DNA from: Isoetes taiwanensis
Taxonomy: Eukaryota > Streptophyta > Lycopodiopsida > Isoetales > Isoetaceae
DNA: 64,000 nucleotides
Reading direction: 5' to 3'
NCBI GenBank assembly: GCA_021234155.1
Contig: JAJEKV010000058.1
Coordinates: 507,814-571,813 of the forward strand
Both the position numbers and the translations under genes were made by a program. Below are positions 1 to 12,668 of the stretch, piece after piece. The notes below the pieces were generated by a model. That model was not told where the DNA came from, did not search any database, and worked only from the letters and a program-made list of their open reading frames with translations. Numbering within the stretch: the stretch's first letter is position 1; each line of letters begins with the position of its first letter.

Positions 1-960
1 GACGGACTTCCTCCTGAATTTCACCGTCATTTCTGGGAGACCATGAAGGATGACTTCATGAGATTTATCAATGGTTTCTGGGCCACTAATCATTTACATA
101 CCTCCATCTCTAGTGGTTTAATTTCCCTTATTCCAAAAGTGGATTTTCCCTCTCATTTTTTTGATTGGAGGCCTATCTTCCTTTGTAATGCTTCCTACAA
201 AATCTGTGCTAAAATTATTGCTTTGAGAATCAAGCCTCATCTTCAAACTAAATATTAGCCCCGAATCACCGGCTTTTCTCTCTAATAGATACATTTTAGA
301 CAATTGTATCCTGTATATGAAGGGTCTCAAGATTGGAATAAAGTTAGTGGTCAGAATTGTGTGCTCTTTAAATTGGATTTTAAAAGAGCCTTTGATACTA
401 TCTCTTAGGATTTTATTGATTGTGCTATAACTAAGTTTGGCTTCTGCTAAGCTTTAGGTAGCTCATGATGGGCCTTTAACCTGTGGCTAGCTTTGTTGTT
501 CTCATTAATAGCTCCCTTCCAGCCTTCTTTTCCTCTTCAAAGAGAGTCGACATGAGTTGCCCCCTACCCCCTTTTTACTTCAAGCCCCCTACTTCAAAGA
601 GGAGTCGATTGGGTTGACCAAAGCTGTGCTTTACCTTAAGGATCAAAACGTTGAATGCTTGAATCTACCTAATAGTGGCAATAGTCTTTCTATCCTTCAG
701 TATGCTGATGACACTTTCTGCTTCCTAAAGGTTAATGATCATAATATCTCTTTCTTTCTTGGATATTCTCGGGCTAATTTTTGATGCCTCGTGGATTTTT
801 CTAAACCCGCTAAAAACTATCATTATTGAGGATTCTCGATTTAAATTTCATTGTTGGCATTGAGGTGCTTAAAACTAATGTTGCTTCTAAACTCAATATC
901 AAAGGTCTCTCTCTCTTGATCCCAATTCAAATGTCTTTGGTCTCCCATCATTGAGAAAAT
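1..960 (+). pseudogene. LINE (L1-type) reverse transcriptase relic, block copy 1
   Basis: Broken reverse-transcriptase domain of a plant L1-like non-LTR retrotransposon, entering from the left window edge. Visible in order: the DGLPPEF motif at 1-20, a W-RPI-LCN-YKI-AKIIALRIKPHL segment at about 165-245, a FKLDFKRAFDTIS segment (RT motif A region) at about 367-402, and the catalytic YADD at 701-712. Frameshifts and stops separate every segment, so it cannot be active. The same sequence recurs at about 23839-24840, where the upstream endonuclease is also present. Many differences between the two fall at CAG/CTG triplets. Confidence 0.85.
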
Positions 961-3900
961 TAGAAAGAAGCTAAACCTTTATAAGGATTGTTTGAGCCTT
1001 GCTGGCAGTGGCCTAGTTCCTTTAACCAATCTTTAAAATTATGCATTAATTTTATGCATGAATAGGTAGCAGGATGCTTAGTTCTAGTTTGTAAAACATA
1101 ATGACTAGTTCTGGTTTGAAAAACTGAAGATTCGGCCTGATTGCCATTCATATATGGATTTAGTATGGACATAGAATGTGTTAACTTTGACATTTCTATG
1201 TATAAAGCTGCAGAGGATTGAAGGTTATCTTTCCACTAAATCTAAGTAATATGGTTGTATTAGTTCAGCAAAAAAACCATTAAAACAAGTCTAGTTACAT
1301 GGTTGTTATTAGTTTTATCTTATGTCGCCCAAAGCTTGCGCTCAAATGGTAATATGAGTGTAAAACATGGCTGGACAAAGTCTTTAAGTGATTTTTTTTT
1401 TTTTTTCTAGCAAGCTTTTACTGAACAAGAGCAAAATGCACATTGGATGAAGGTCGAAAAGCCAAGAATACCCAATGTACCTTTTGGCCCTTGCTGTTTT
1501 ACCATTACCATGCTAATTCAATATTGGTTAGCTGCAGGTACATGGTATTCTTCTCCTACTGTGCTTTTGTGTTGTTATGGGAGGTGTTAGCTAAAAGAGA
1601 ACATGGATCAAACAAAAGGACATGACTGAAGCAACTTGCATTTACCACTGAACTTTACTTTTTTTACCAAAACCTTGTTTAACAAGCTACCGCGGGTCGA
1701 AGTCCCATATGCCTTTTATTTCCCCCTACTATGATATTGAAAGTTTTTGCAATTGTTTCTATTGGTGGCACCGGTATAATTGGATACTGTAGTTGTGAAG
1801 ATGCATTTAAGTTGCAAATGCTATGTGCCTAAATTGTATGCGGAAACGGGAGTTTCCATGCTCATTTTGTACCACTGTTATGATAATATACAATAACCTC
1901 ATTCTAGAAATACAAGGTGGAATAATTTACAGTTAAGTTATGCTGTGGTAAAATAGGTCCTGTACAGGCATACCCCACAAACGAGGATCGCTATGTATGG
2001 TCCAAATCGAGGAATAAAGGGGTTATATGCCCATCCGATAGCTCTCGATGCTCGGAGTAACCCCCCGTGTGAATATGCACCCAAACCAAAGGGGGTTTCA
2101 AAGGGATTTTAATTTAAATGTGTTGCATGCAATAGTTTGTGTTAATAATGTTAATGGTAGTTGTTGTGTGTTGGTTGTCATATTGAAAAAAAAATTGGGC
2201 CCTTCGGGCCATAACTAAAGCAAACATAGCTAAACTTTATGGGTTTAAATACTAATTACTAAGAAGCACAATAATATCAAGACAAACAAATTATTTCTAT
2301 CGCAAACAACTATGAGTATATTTTGTGTAATCATTAGGACAAGTACACGTTCTCGGAATTGAACAAGTGGAAATCTATCAACAACAATATTGATTGATAT
2401 TTTTCTTTTCAGACCAGAGTCAATGCTCTGGTTTGTTTGGTGCACATGGATCTTGCTATGCTCAAGCAAGATTAATACATACTTTCCACATGTGTGCATA
2501 GTGGTCCACCCATGCAGAATACTCTCAACCTCCTAGCTTCTGAATGGCTTCACCATGACAATCATGACAACCTGCACCATGACAAGCATATAACAACTTG
2601 TACCATGACAGGATTTGGCCCATTTGGACCAAAACAAACTGCAGGTCCCGAATTAACTACATACTAAATCTGCAAGCAGCAAATAAAAAGATCCTTCTTA
2701 CTTATAGGAGTTTGTCCCGCGTGCACAACTTAAGGCATTGTTAGAGTAACAAACAAGTATATGGAATTGAATACTTGGAAGATGAACATACACCAAGTGT
2801 TCTTGTGATTTGGCCCTGTACTCTATGAACTACATAGCCAAGAGCTGATGGAGTCAACAATGATCTAGAATTATATGTTGGTGCATTTGTTAATCGGGTG
2901 CTACCGGTAAGGTGTTGCTCCTACGGTTTGTGTAGCTTCGCGAATTGGTATAGCCGCCGGTATTGGCATGGCTCCCACCGTTGTTCATGTTGTAGCAGCT
3001 TAAAGGTTCTCAAGATCCAGGAAGTTTACATTTACTTCCTCAAGACCCGCATCTAAAACACCTAGAGTAAAACCGGCCCCGCCGATGATAAAAGTATCTC
3101 AGACTTAGAGAATAAAAGTATAATGCATTCTCGTGAGAAGATGCACACATATACAAAACCACCATTCTTAAAAAACGGAAGATTCCGCGATCAAAGGTGC
3201 CAATACATGCTACTCACCAATCCATTATTATAAGCTTACAAAAGGATGTTTCATTATAATTGCATTGCATAGGGAATAATACAGTTTGGAAGAATGAGAC
3301 ATAATTTGCATGCATAGCCAAATACGTTTATTTCTATCTGAAATGGATAAGCATTCCAAGTAAAGCATAAAGATATAATACATAGGGAGGCAAAAGGGTT
3401 TTCAACTTCTATTTCCTACATCTAATTTCTTATCATTCTCGTAAAAGATTTGTTCTATCCGGGTTCCTCATCCCACATGTGCATTTAGAGAAAAATGGCC
3501 TATCGGCCTCACCATGACTTTCTAAGAGTGGTTTTATTCTATTGGAATAAGCCAGCAACACATCTCCATCGAAAGCATTCCTGTGGCAAATCAGATTCTG
3601 GACTACCAAGTCAGATGCAGTCGCTTGAATATCTAGCATAATATCTAGAGGTTCTTTAAAAAGCCACAATCGCTTACAAATCCAATCAAAGGTGGGACGA
3701 GAGTTTTACAATATGGTCTTGTCTGCAGGATATTAGTAGAATCTAGTGACCGCCTTTTACAACTACATTTGTTGGACCGTGAATCACGTAAAAACAAGAC
3801 AGAATCACGGACTAGGAAAGCCGTGGTTGCATATAGTTTTCTAAATAGAAAGGATACATGCTCGATCTAGAAGAAAAATACTTTGAATCTTAATGGGAAA

Positions 3901-5199
3901 AAAATTCTCAACAGCAGACTTTTTGTGGAGCTTCGTAATCGTGAAGAAAGGCTAGAAATATCCCATATCGGGATTGTCCCACGACCGGGCTGAAGTTTTT
4001 CTAAACATATCTAGGAAGGCTTAAGCTTGAAGCTTTCTTGGCGTAGATTAAGTGGTTTTACCAGAATCTACATGTTCCTCGCTTGGCCGAAAACCCTCTT
4101 GGTTTGATGAAACGCGGAGTCCGCTTTGATCTTTCCCGATGACTCTAGCCCCGCCCCAAAAAGAACAATTACTCTAAAATATTTGTCTCAATCTTGCACT
4201 TCTTCCTCTATCCCAGTCTTGCACTTCTTCCTATATGTGAAATCTAAAAAGTAGTAGCCGTGCATAGGGTTCTCAATAACCCTAGCTCGCTACCAAGCAG
4301 CCTGGTGCACTCCTCAAGCACAACAATTTAGGGTCGAACAATCGAGAACAATATTTTTGTTAAGAAAAGAATCAGCCATGAATAAAGTCCCCACTTTGAA
4401 ATCCTAAAACAATTTTATCGACATCCGTGATGGCTCCAAAACCCATGACCATAGGATTGCATTTTTATTCAAAATCAACGGCCAGTAAAAGAGTGCACTC
4501 TAGATATACCGCTTAGTACATCCGCATCTAATACAAAGAATGAAATCATAGTAAAACCATGTCGTAAAAGGTATAAAAACACAAAAGTAACCCCCCGTTA
4601 TTATGCTAGATATTTGCTTACGAGTGTTCACATGCTGAAATTCTATAAAAAAAAGGTATTTTGGAAAGAATAAGCAAAATAAAGGGAAAGATGTCTTATT
4701 AATGGTCTTGTAGCAAATATTGAAAGATTAGGCATTGCATATGCACTTACGTGATGAAAGCATTTCGTAGCTTTAAAATAAGTGGTTAAAGTAAGGGATA
4801 AGTGATCATTGGTAAGGTCATATAAGGAATAGTGATCTTACAAAGACATGAAGTGGGAAAATTTGTTAAAGTGGACACGCTTTATAAACATGCATGGAAA
4901 CATGCATTGCTAAAAGATTTATATGCAAGGCTTGTATTCCGGGCCATTGATTCAATTCACTTGTTCATAAAGTTGAGATCATAATATGGGTTAAAAAAAA
5001 AAAAAAAAAGTTTTGGTACTTCCGCCATTGTTTAATGCCCCATCTTTAACGAGCTCGGTTAAATGTATGGAATGATAAGGCTACTGCGGGATTGATTGAT
5101 GTAGCTAGAATTGCTAGTAGGGTTGTTGTCTGTACTAGTTGGCTCTGTTTTTTTTTTTTTCACAGATCGAAATCCCCTATTCATGCATCCGACTCGCCT

Positions 5200-6426
5200 A
5201 GATGTAGAAGTCGCGGATCCCTCGCCGTGGGTCATGCAAGATGTGGCCACTAGAGATTGCGAGAGCCCCATGAGAGTGGCAGCTCCCCCACATGCTTCTC
5301 TAAGATCAGATCCTCAGTTGCTTTATTTGTTAGATCAATCGATGCCCTGTAGTGTATAAATTTCTTGTTGCGCACCTATTCTCCAACTCTCGGGCCATGG
5401 CAAGACCTTTGGGCCTCCCAGGTGTATTTGATTCTATCCGAAAGTGCAAACCTTATCATGTTCTTATGAGGTCGGGCCAAGGAGTTGTCGGCCGTGGGTA
5501 GCGTGGATGCAGCCGGGCACCCTCCCCCGAAAAGTACCGCTATTGCATAATGCAAGGCCCCTGGGGGTTTCAGGTGCTTGTTGAGAATGACAACTTTCAT
5601 GGTAGCACGTTCATGGAGCAGCCAGAACCCCTTGTGCCGATGCGAGCCAAAGGAAGAAAGTGTGGAGGGAGTGGAAAGGAGGCATGTCGATAAGGGATGG
5701 ATTTGTAGAGCCATTATGTTTGTTCGAGGATAGAGGGTCGTGGAAGGTGGATTTTGGAGGGAAGAAACCCTCGGTTAGCCAAGAGGGTGGAAGAACAAGA
5801 GGCCAAGGATGAGCCGGGTGGTCCGGGCAAGAGATGAGCCTTTGTTCTCTTGACGTTAGTGCGATTAGTATAGGCGCATTTAGATGTTAGGAAAGCATTG
5901 TATGTGTATGTGTGCAAATTCCTAGATGAAGAATGCATCTTCGTATGGTGAGCCAGAACGTGGTTCTTGAGTTAGATCACGGCACATCCAATGTGTTCTT
6001 CGAAGTTGATGTGAGCAAACTTAGCAATCCCGCCACAATGAACGGAAGTCAAGAAATACCTTTGGTTGGGGAAATACAAGCCCGGCTGGGGAATTATTAT
6101 ATGCAAGGCTTTGAAGGACATGAAGTTGTAATCGTTATTTAGAGTATGATTGGCTATTGCATGAAAGACTTGAGGAAGATGCATTTTAGGCAAAGATGTG
6201 AAGAATGTCACCGCAGAAAGCAAAATGGAAAGGAGGAGAAAGTTGTATGCATTATATATACCGGAAGTATCAAGTCATGTGTGGCATTGATAACCGAATC
6301 TATTGGCTAGAGTTTTCCACTTTGTTCCAGATCATGGCAAACCGCTAGTTTCCGTGGAGCAAGTCGCGGATCGCCATGCTAAGAACACATAAGTTTGTTT
6401 TGAGCAAAGACACGGGTGTTGCCCAT
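5200..6426 (+). pseudogene. Decayed unrecognised gene, 5' portion, block copy 1
   Basis: Counterpart of 29140-30385. Open segments are short and out of frame with one another. The clearest is 5933-6142, which contains VDVSKLSNPATMN and YYMQGFEGHE, followed by a segment out of frame that corresponds to the part of copy 2 ending at the hAT insertion. I do not recognise the protein family. The reading frame is more broken here than in copy 2, and many breaks fall at CAG/CTG positions, so part of the damage may be consensus error. Confidence 0.45.
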
Positions 6427-9400
6427 CGCTGTTGTCGCACGCCGCACGCCAGTAATTTATACCGGCACTGGTATGTATTTAACATACTAATACGTGATTC
6501 CATACCTCCTAGTTTAAAAGTACTTTAAATATGTTTTTCGTGATTTGTTAAATACTTGTAAAATACGATAATAATGCATTCTAACGTGATAGTAACGCTA
6601 AGTACTTCATGCCAATTTTAAAAAATGGGCTTCTAAATCCCTAAAATAGTCGCAGAATTACAATGGATTTTCATTTCAAGCAATAGATCATACCTATAGT
6701 CTCCATAAATAATTGTTTTCTCAAAACTTTAGCTAAGAGTAGCTATATTTAATGTTTGCATTCTTCATAATGAAACTTAAGTTTGAAAGCTTAAACAAAA
6801 TATGCTTAAAATAATAAGAAAAAAAGAGAATCGATCAAAGTCCATCATCCCTTCCTCCTCCTCACATCTTCATCCCGACTTATTTCCAACTCCTATTTCC
6901 GTGAGACATTCTTGAATATTTTTGGTACAAAGATCCCAATATTTGCTCTACATTGTGTGGCATTGTTCTCTCACTTGATCAAAACCGAATATTGAAGGAA
7001 AAACGTGACTTGAAATATAAAATCGACTTGAAATATAAAATCAAAATTGATGTACAAAAATCGAACTTGTAAAATCGTAATTGATGTACAATAATTTGTG
7101 TAGCAATAATTACTTGCTATTACATAAAGTAGCCGCATTGCATAATCAATCCTTTACCCGGTTATTTCATAAAGTAGCAACACGTAAATACAGAAGCACA
7201 AATAACAAGAGCCTTTCTAGTCATTCACAGCCCTTCATAAAGCAAGAGTATAGGAAACATACAAAGGCATAACATAGTGTTTTCAATCATGTACACGTGA
7301 TCTACTTTGCTCACTTGCACTTGTCAAAGATCGACGCTAAACCCGAGTAGCCAAATTGCCTAGCTCCACTTATTCTAAAATAGAAACCAGGTCCGGGGCT
7401 CTAGATTCCATGTAAAATTCAAGTACAATGTGTAAAAAAGCAAAACAACCATTAGAAGAAGACGCAAGGCTTACACATGTCATATCTCGGGCTCTTAGTT
7501 AACGCTACAAAAGGAACAAGCCAACCGGCCGGGTATGTGATCTTGTAGGCTTTTATGCAAATGCCTTAGGTCAACCATTTGATCTACAAGAAGTACAAAT
7601 AACAAGAGCCTCTCTAGCTGGTCAAATTTTCTATTCAAGGTTACAAAGTGGCTAATGGATGTATCCTCATTGCTTAACAACATAAAAATCATACCGTGCA
7701 ATGTAACACTCTCAATCTCCTACACGCCTATGCTCGCTCAACTCCACATGTCAAAGACTAAATTAAACCGAATGGCCACCGCCTAGCTTTAGATGTAAAA
7801 GGGCGGGCATTAAACGGAATAGCATTTTGGTTGCCAAAGAATATGTCATTCGCTATCAAAGTTGAGGCAACCAAGCACTCAAAATGTAGGCAATAATTGA
7901 AAACACACATGGCAAAGACACTTTTCTCGCCAATTGCCTCCATAAGGCCCGTGGAGTTTGAAACAGATCAACCATTTCATAGTCGTCTCCTATGCAAGAT
8001 AGCAATAGGGCTATTGCCACGCATATTCAATAGCATCCCTCGCCATGGCGCCAAGATTTCTTCCTTCTTCCATGTGCCACATATTGGCAATCTTAATTCA
8101 TAATATCTATGGCAATCAATTAGGCAACAAAGGGTGCTTAATCTCCTGCCCTAATTAAAACGTAGAGGCAAGTTATTGCATGCTTTATGTACTTGCATTG
8201 CATGGCCCCACAATAAGATAGTATGTATAGCGCTTTGAAGCAAAAGTCCAAGATTTACCCCGATAAAGAATCGTAACTCAACTCCATGAGCGTACCATAG
8301 TGCCTTTGACATTGCGTTTGTGCTCCCAATTCTAACTTCATTTCTTGTTTGAAAAACTCAACAAGAAAACAAAATAACCACGCTTCAGAGCTTTTCATTA
8401 TCATTCATAAAAGTAAATTAAACTTAAACTTTGTTTCAGGTATTCTATTATTCCCACATAAAAACTCACTTTGAAGCCATGGGTTGTACCGCACAAGGAT
8501 AGGGACCAATAAATTTCCGCTAGAGGCAAGCACTGCTCAACAAAAAGATGGACATGTCCCTCCTCGATCTTTCACCGCTTCATGTGTGTTCCAAATCTAA
8601 ATCCAAACAAAAAAACTTAGAGATGATGCCAAATTATCTTACCAAAAGGTAAGGTGCACCATGAACTTTGAGTAAGGCAAGAAAACTAAACTCGGCTGCA
8701 CTTGAGAGTGATCACATCAAGAACCCGCCGTAAATGAAAGGGGACTTACAAAGGCTTCGGTAGTTGGAAAAATAGATGCAATATTTAGAAGCCTGCATGA
8801 CTTTGGAGACAGTGGTCTCTATTTATCAAATAAGCGCTTAGCCCGCCACTCAAGACAAGTTTCAGAGATCAAAAAAAAACTTGAGTTTTAATCTATATAA
8901 ACTTAAAATGAATACTTTTTAAAATACTTACACCACTAGGAAAACCCTCCAAAACTCTCTTTCGACCGCCCCTGCACTCCAAAGCAAGTCAAAATACCTA
9001 AAATGGTAAGTGAGCTACAATTTTTTTCTGGGAAGAACTTATAAGAATTGCCGGAACTAAGAAACTAAGGTGCTTACCAAGAGTAGGGTTGAAGTTACTA
9101 GCCTTTCTTCCCGAGAAAACCAATGGAGCCAAAACACAGACAACGAAAGCAAGCAAACTATCGGAATGGGTAACCCTATTCCTTTTAGGGTAGTAAAGGA
9201 AAGAGGAAAAAAAAGAGGGAAAAGAGACGAGGGTTTTGTTTTTCCCCTGTTTTTTTTTAATCTAAATGTCATTTTCTACCGGTTTTTTATTTAAGGCATT
9301 TGAGGTTTTTTTTTATTAAATAATCTATAATGCATTTTCGGACCAATACGCTATACTTATTAAACAAAAATGATTGGAAATTTGGCAAAGTAACTTTAAG

Positions 9401-9483
9401 GTATAGTGCACGTGATAGTACTATGCAAGAGGTATTATAATGCACTCCATAGGTAAAATACGCTGCACGCAGAACAAACACTG
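6427..9483. mobile_element. hAT-type DNA element, block copy 1
   Basis: Same element as 30386-33420. It starts directly after TTGCCCAT (6419-6426). The left terminus reads CGCTGTTGTC where copy 2 has CAGTGTTGTC, so the first CAG of the inverted repeat is altered. The right end, ...AACACTG, finishes at about 9483, followed by a damaged version of the target duplication. Its TACGTA-rich subterminal region is also altered compared with copy 2. No intact transposase is visible. Confidence 0.7.
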
Positions 9484-9712
9484 CTGCTCCATGAATTGCT
9501 TCTCTCATATCGCAGCAATGTGGAGACGGCTTGGAGGTCACACTCAACTGGAAGTGCTCTATTCGAGATGTAATGGCCACTATCTTTGGCACACTCCTTG
9601 GAATTGTCCCTATGGAGAAGGTGGGAAAAGGAGGACGATATTTGGGATGAAGTACAAACTCCCATGAAGAAACAAATGATGAGGAGCACTTGGCGTCTTT
9701 GAGGAAACTTTT
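9484..9712 (+). pseudogene. Decayed unrecognised gene, segment after the hAT insertion, copy 1
   Basis: Continuation of the host coding sequence beyond the transposon, matching 33421-33655. It keeps the nucleotide signature of copy 2 but has frameshifts, and it is cut off by the end of the duplicated block near 9712. The product is not recognised. Confidence 0.45.
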
Positions 9713-11185
9713 TTAGATCTACTCTGGAGCATGCTACATATGGCTCTGGGATATACCCCCTTCCCAATACAAGAGGAGCAAACACATGATCAGCCATCAT
9801 CACATAATCATCACATCATGAGAATAATCATGAAGAACATCTTAACCTAATCCTTTTTAACTAACTAATGGTTAGGGTTCCTTGATTAAAGGTTTCAAGA
9901 TGTTATTGAATATGGGATTCTAGAGATGGCTCTACTCTAGATACAAGATACTAGCACATACGGAATGCTAATTCGGATGAGCTATCCTAACTACTATCCT
10001 ACATACACGCTCCTGAAGCTCTCCCTCGGATCAGTGTGCCTCCATGGTCTCCGAGCTCACGGATGCAGCTCTACTCCAGAGCAGAGAGTCTACCTGCTTT
10101 GGAGACTCTTTGCACGGTCTATGCCACAACAAGCGATGTTGAAAGCGGGGTTTCGAGCGAGTAGAATGAGTCTCTCGGGTGCTAGGGCTGGAAAGGGTCT
10201 AGGGTTAGGGTTTATGCCTATATAAGTTAGGTCCACCTAGGATGCCACGTGGCACCAATCAGGTGAGTCCTGTGTGGCGGTGCCCCAATAGGTTAAGGCC
10301 CGCGTGGATAATGGCTTAACCTATGGTTGGCTAGTTATGAGAATAACTTAGCCATGCCGTACAGATGCCACAACCTATGGTATACAAGGCTATGAAGATA
10401 GACTTGTATAGTAGCCAGGATCGAGGAATATACGTATTTATAGCGTATATTCCCACGGACCCGTCACATTACCACAACCAAGCTCATGGTCATGGGTGGA
10501 GTAACTGCGTCTCCGCATCGTTCATCATTTTAGAATCATAGTGAATCTACTTTTCCTTCTTGCATTAGGACTTCTCGGGTTGCAATCTTACTAGTGTTAA
10601 GTTGCTTTCACGAGTTTGTCCTCCGATCTTGTCCTTCTTTGATCTGGCAAGGGAGGCTGGAACCATCATCAATGTTTCTTTCATTTCTCGAAGCATACTT
10701 GGATTTATCTTCCCAATGCTTCTTCCAATCTCCGATCGTCTCATTTTTGTGAGCTACTAATAGAAAGGTTATTCTGTTCTAGCTTATAGCCATCACTTTA
10801 TTAAGAGGCCTTATGATACATCATTGTTGGAGTTTGCTTGTGCATCTCTCCCCGTAATCCATCGGCTCAAGATGTATTTTTATCTGGGTTCAACATAATT
10901 TTCTTGGCAAATCTTGTCGGGCTATGATCGTTTTGAGATTCGAGATGGTTGTTGTTTTCGCGATGGACTTCTATCGTTCGGATGGTGCTTCTAGGCTTGA
11001 GGTTGTCCAAGTTTGCCATGACTCACCTATAGCCCGAGGAGACTTTAGAAGCGGCCAAAACCTTTGAACTTATTAGTTGAGAGTATTGGTGGCACAGGCT
11101 CTGCCTTTTCTAAAAGCTTTCACCCAATCTGTGATGTTAAGTTGCTCGAGCAAGGTTAGAGATATCTTCCTCATGATCTTCTTGA
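9713..11185. other. Intergenic, probably retrotransposon flank
   Basis: No supportable gene. The stretch has a TATA-like TATATAAG at about 10219-10226 and leads into a gypsy integrase relic, so part of it may be the long terminal repeat or untranslated leader of that element. No matching second LTR was found by eye. Confidence 0.3.
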
Positions 11186-11189
11186 CCAC

Positions 11190-12010
11190 TATTGAGATGA
11201 ACCTTGGATGAGTATTTACGTAGATTTTTATTAGGGTTGCCACTCTCAGGGGTCATCATCATGGCGTTGTTGGTAAACTTCTCTAAGATGGCTCATTTTA
11301 CTATCACCAGCGAGGGAATAACTGATCTTCTTCTTCGTGAAGTAGTCAGACTTCATAGATTATTAGATACTATTGCCAATGATCGTTACCCTTAGTTTTT
11401 TGGAAATAGCTTTTAGAGTTATTGTATATTGATCACCCACTAATCTACGGTCATCATCCAAAAAGCGGTAATGGGCAAAAGCGGGCGCGCACTAATCGGA
11501 GACTCTAAAAAGGTATTTGATGTATGGGCAAGCATCGCACACTAATCAGACTCTAAAAGAGTATTTGATGTGCTTTATCAGTTACTAGCAGGATGATTGG
11601 GTCAATCATCTTCCATTAGCTGAGTTTACCTATAATAATTAAGTACATGCTTCCATTGGGCAGACTCCATTCTTTTTAATCTTGCCCGGCATCCTCGTTG
11701 GTCCCTTAGTCTTTGTTGGAAGTGACTCTATCTTCCTACTACCAATTTTTTTGATTTGAGAAACTCCAAGCTATTTAATCGGATCTTCAATACCATCTTC
11801 TTTGGTAGCATAAATGCTTTATCGGCATTATGTTGATTTATATCGTACAAGAAGTTTCTCGTTTCATGTTGGTGACCTTTTACGGCTTCTACATAGAGAT
11901 CTTAGGTACTTCCGTCCACGGGATAAGCTTGACTATTGTCGCCTTGGCCCTTACCAAATCACGGCTCGGATCAGCGATTGTGGCATTCCATTCGAGGTAC
12001 CTCTAGCTAT
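11190..12010 (+). pseudogene. Ty3/gypsy integrase relic
   Basis: Remnant of the pol integrase of a Ty3/gypsy LTR retrotransposon. Visible in order: a WMSIYVDF-like start, GLPLSG, FSKMAHF and VVRLHRLLDTIANDRYP (core integrase landmarks), then DWVNHLPLAEFTYNN near 11595-11640 in another frame, and a C-terminal RPRDKLDYCRLGPYQITARI segment at about 11910-11975, typical of the end of gypsy integrase. Stops and frame changes break it throughout. Reverse transcriptase and gag are not visible nearby. Confidence 0.8.
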
Positions 12011-12668
12011 TCATTTTATATCTAGTATTTCATATTTCTCTATTGGAGCCCTAACACACCTATTCCCTTCCCCGGTGGTGTTCCTCCCGCAGCCCTTTTT
12101 TTGAACTTTTTTGTTGAACTTTCTCCTTTTAAATGATTTAAGGACCTACATATTGAAGAAAGCATAGATCGGCGGTTGGAGAACAAGCCATTTTGCATTG
12201 TTCTTGCAGATCTTGAAGATTTTGCAACTTAGGGCATAGGTCCAGCATATATCTTGAAGATTTCTTCTGTTTCTAACTCATTCCAGCAAGCTTAAAGACA
12301 CTTCACTCGCTGTTATTTGTTGAATGCTTGTTTTTACCGGCTAAAGCGGAACCACAACCAACTTCCATTCAGGTGATGTAGGGGAGGGCGTGGCCGAATA
12401 GGAATGCACACCAGAAGACAACATTATGCGAACTTCCATGTTGTATGCGTAAAAGCCAAACTAGCATCTATAGGGGCAATTGATATTCTCTATTACTGCT
12501 CAAGACATGTGGGAGCTATGAAAATGCTTCAGGGATCGAATATTTGTTAATATATTGTATTGTATATAGAGCATCTACAATGGTGAAATGCCACAAATCT
12601 AAGGATGGCATAAAAAACTCGTTTATTTATGGTCCGAACATTTTGCAAGAAATGGGCGGCAAAGGGGC

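Larger units (their letters stand above)
1..9712. repeat. ~9.8 kb duplicated block, copy 1 (left end outside window)
   Basis: Direct repeat of 23839-33655, collinear throughout: LINE relic, spacer, decayed coding segments, hAT element, decayed coding segment. Identity is lost at about 9712, where copy 2 continues in an open reading frame and copy 1 passes into unrelated sequence. Both copies carry the same internal transposon insertion at the same site, so they share one ancestor. Differences cluster at CAG, CTG and TACGTA sites. It could be a true segmental duplication or a falsely duplicated, poorly polished contig segment. The stretch from 961 to about 5200 holds no recognisable gene; its short ORFs are not supported. 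Confidence 0.85.

Noticed and set aside
1-9712. C-to-T decay (deamination or RIP-like mutation) as the cause of differences between block copies
   Set aside because: Expected products TAG/TTG at CHG sites are rare; the changes are CAG to CGT/CGG/CGC, CTG to ACG/CCG and small insertions.
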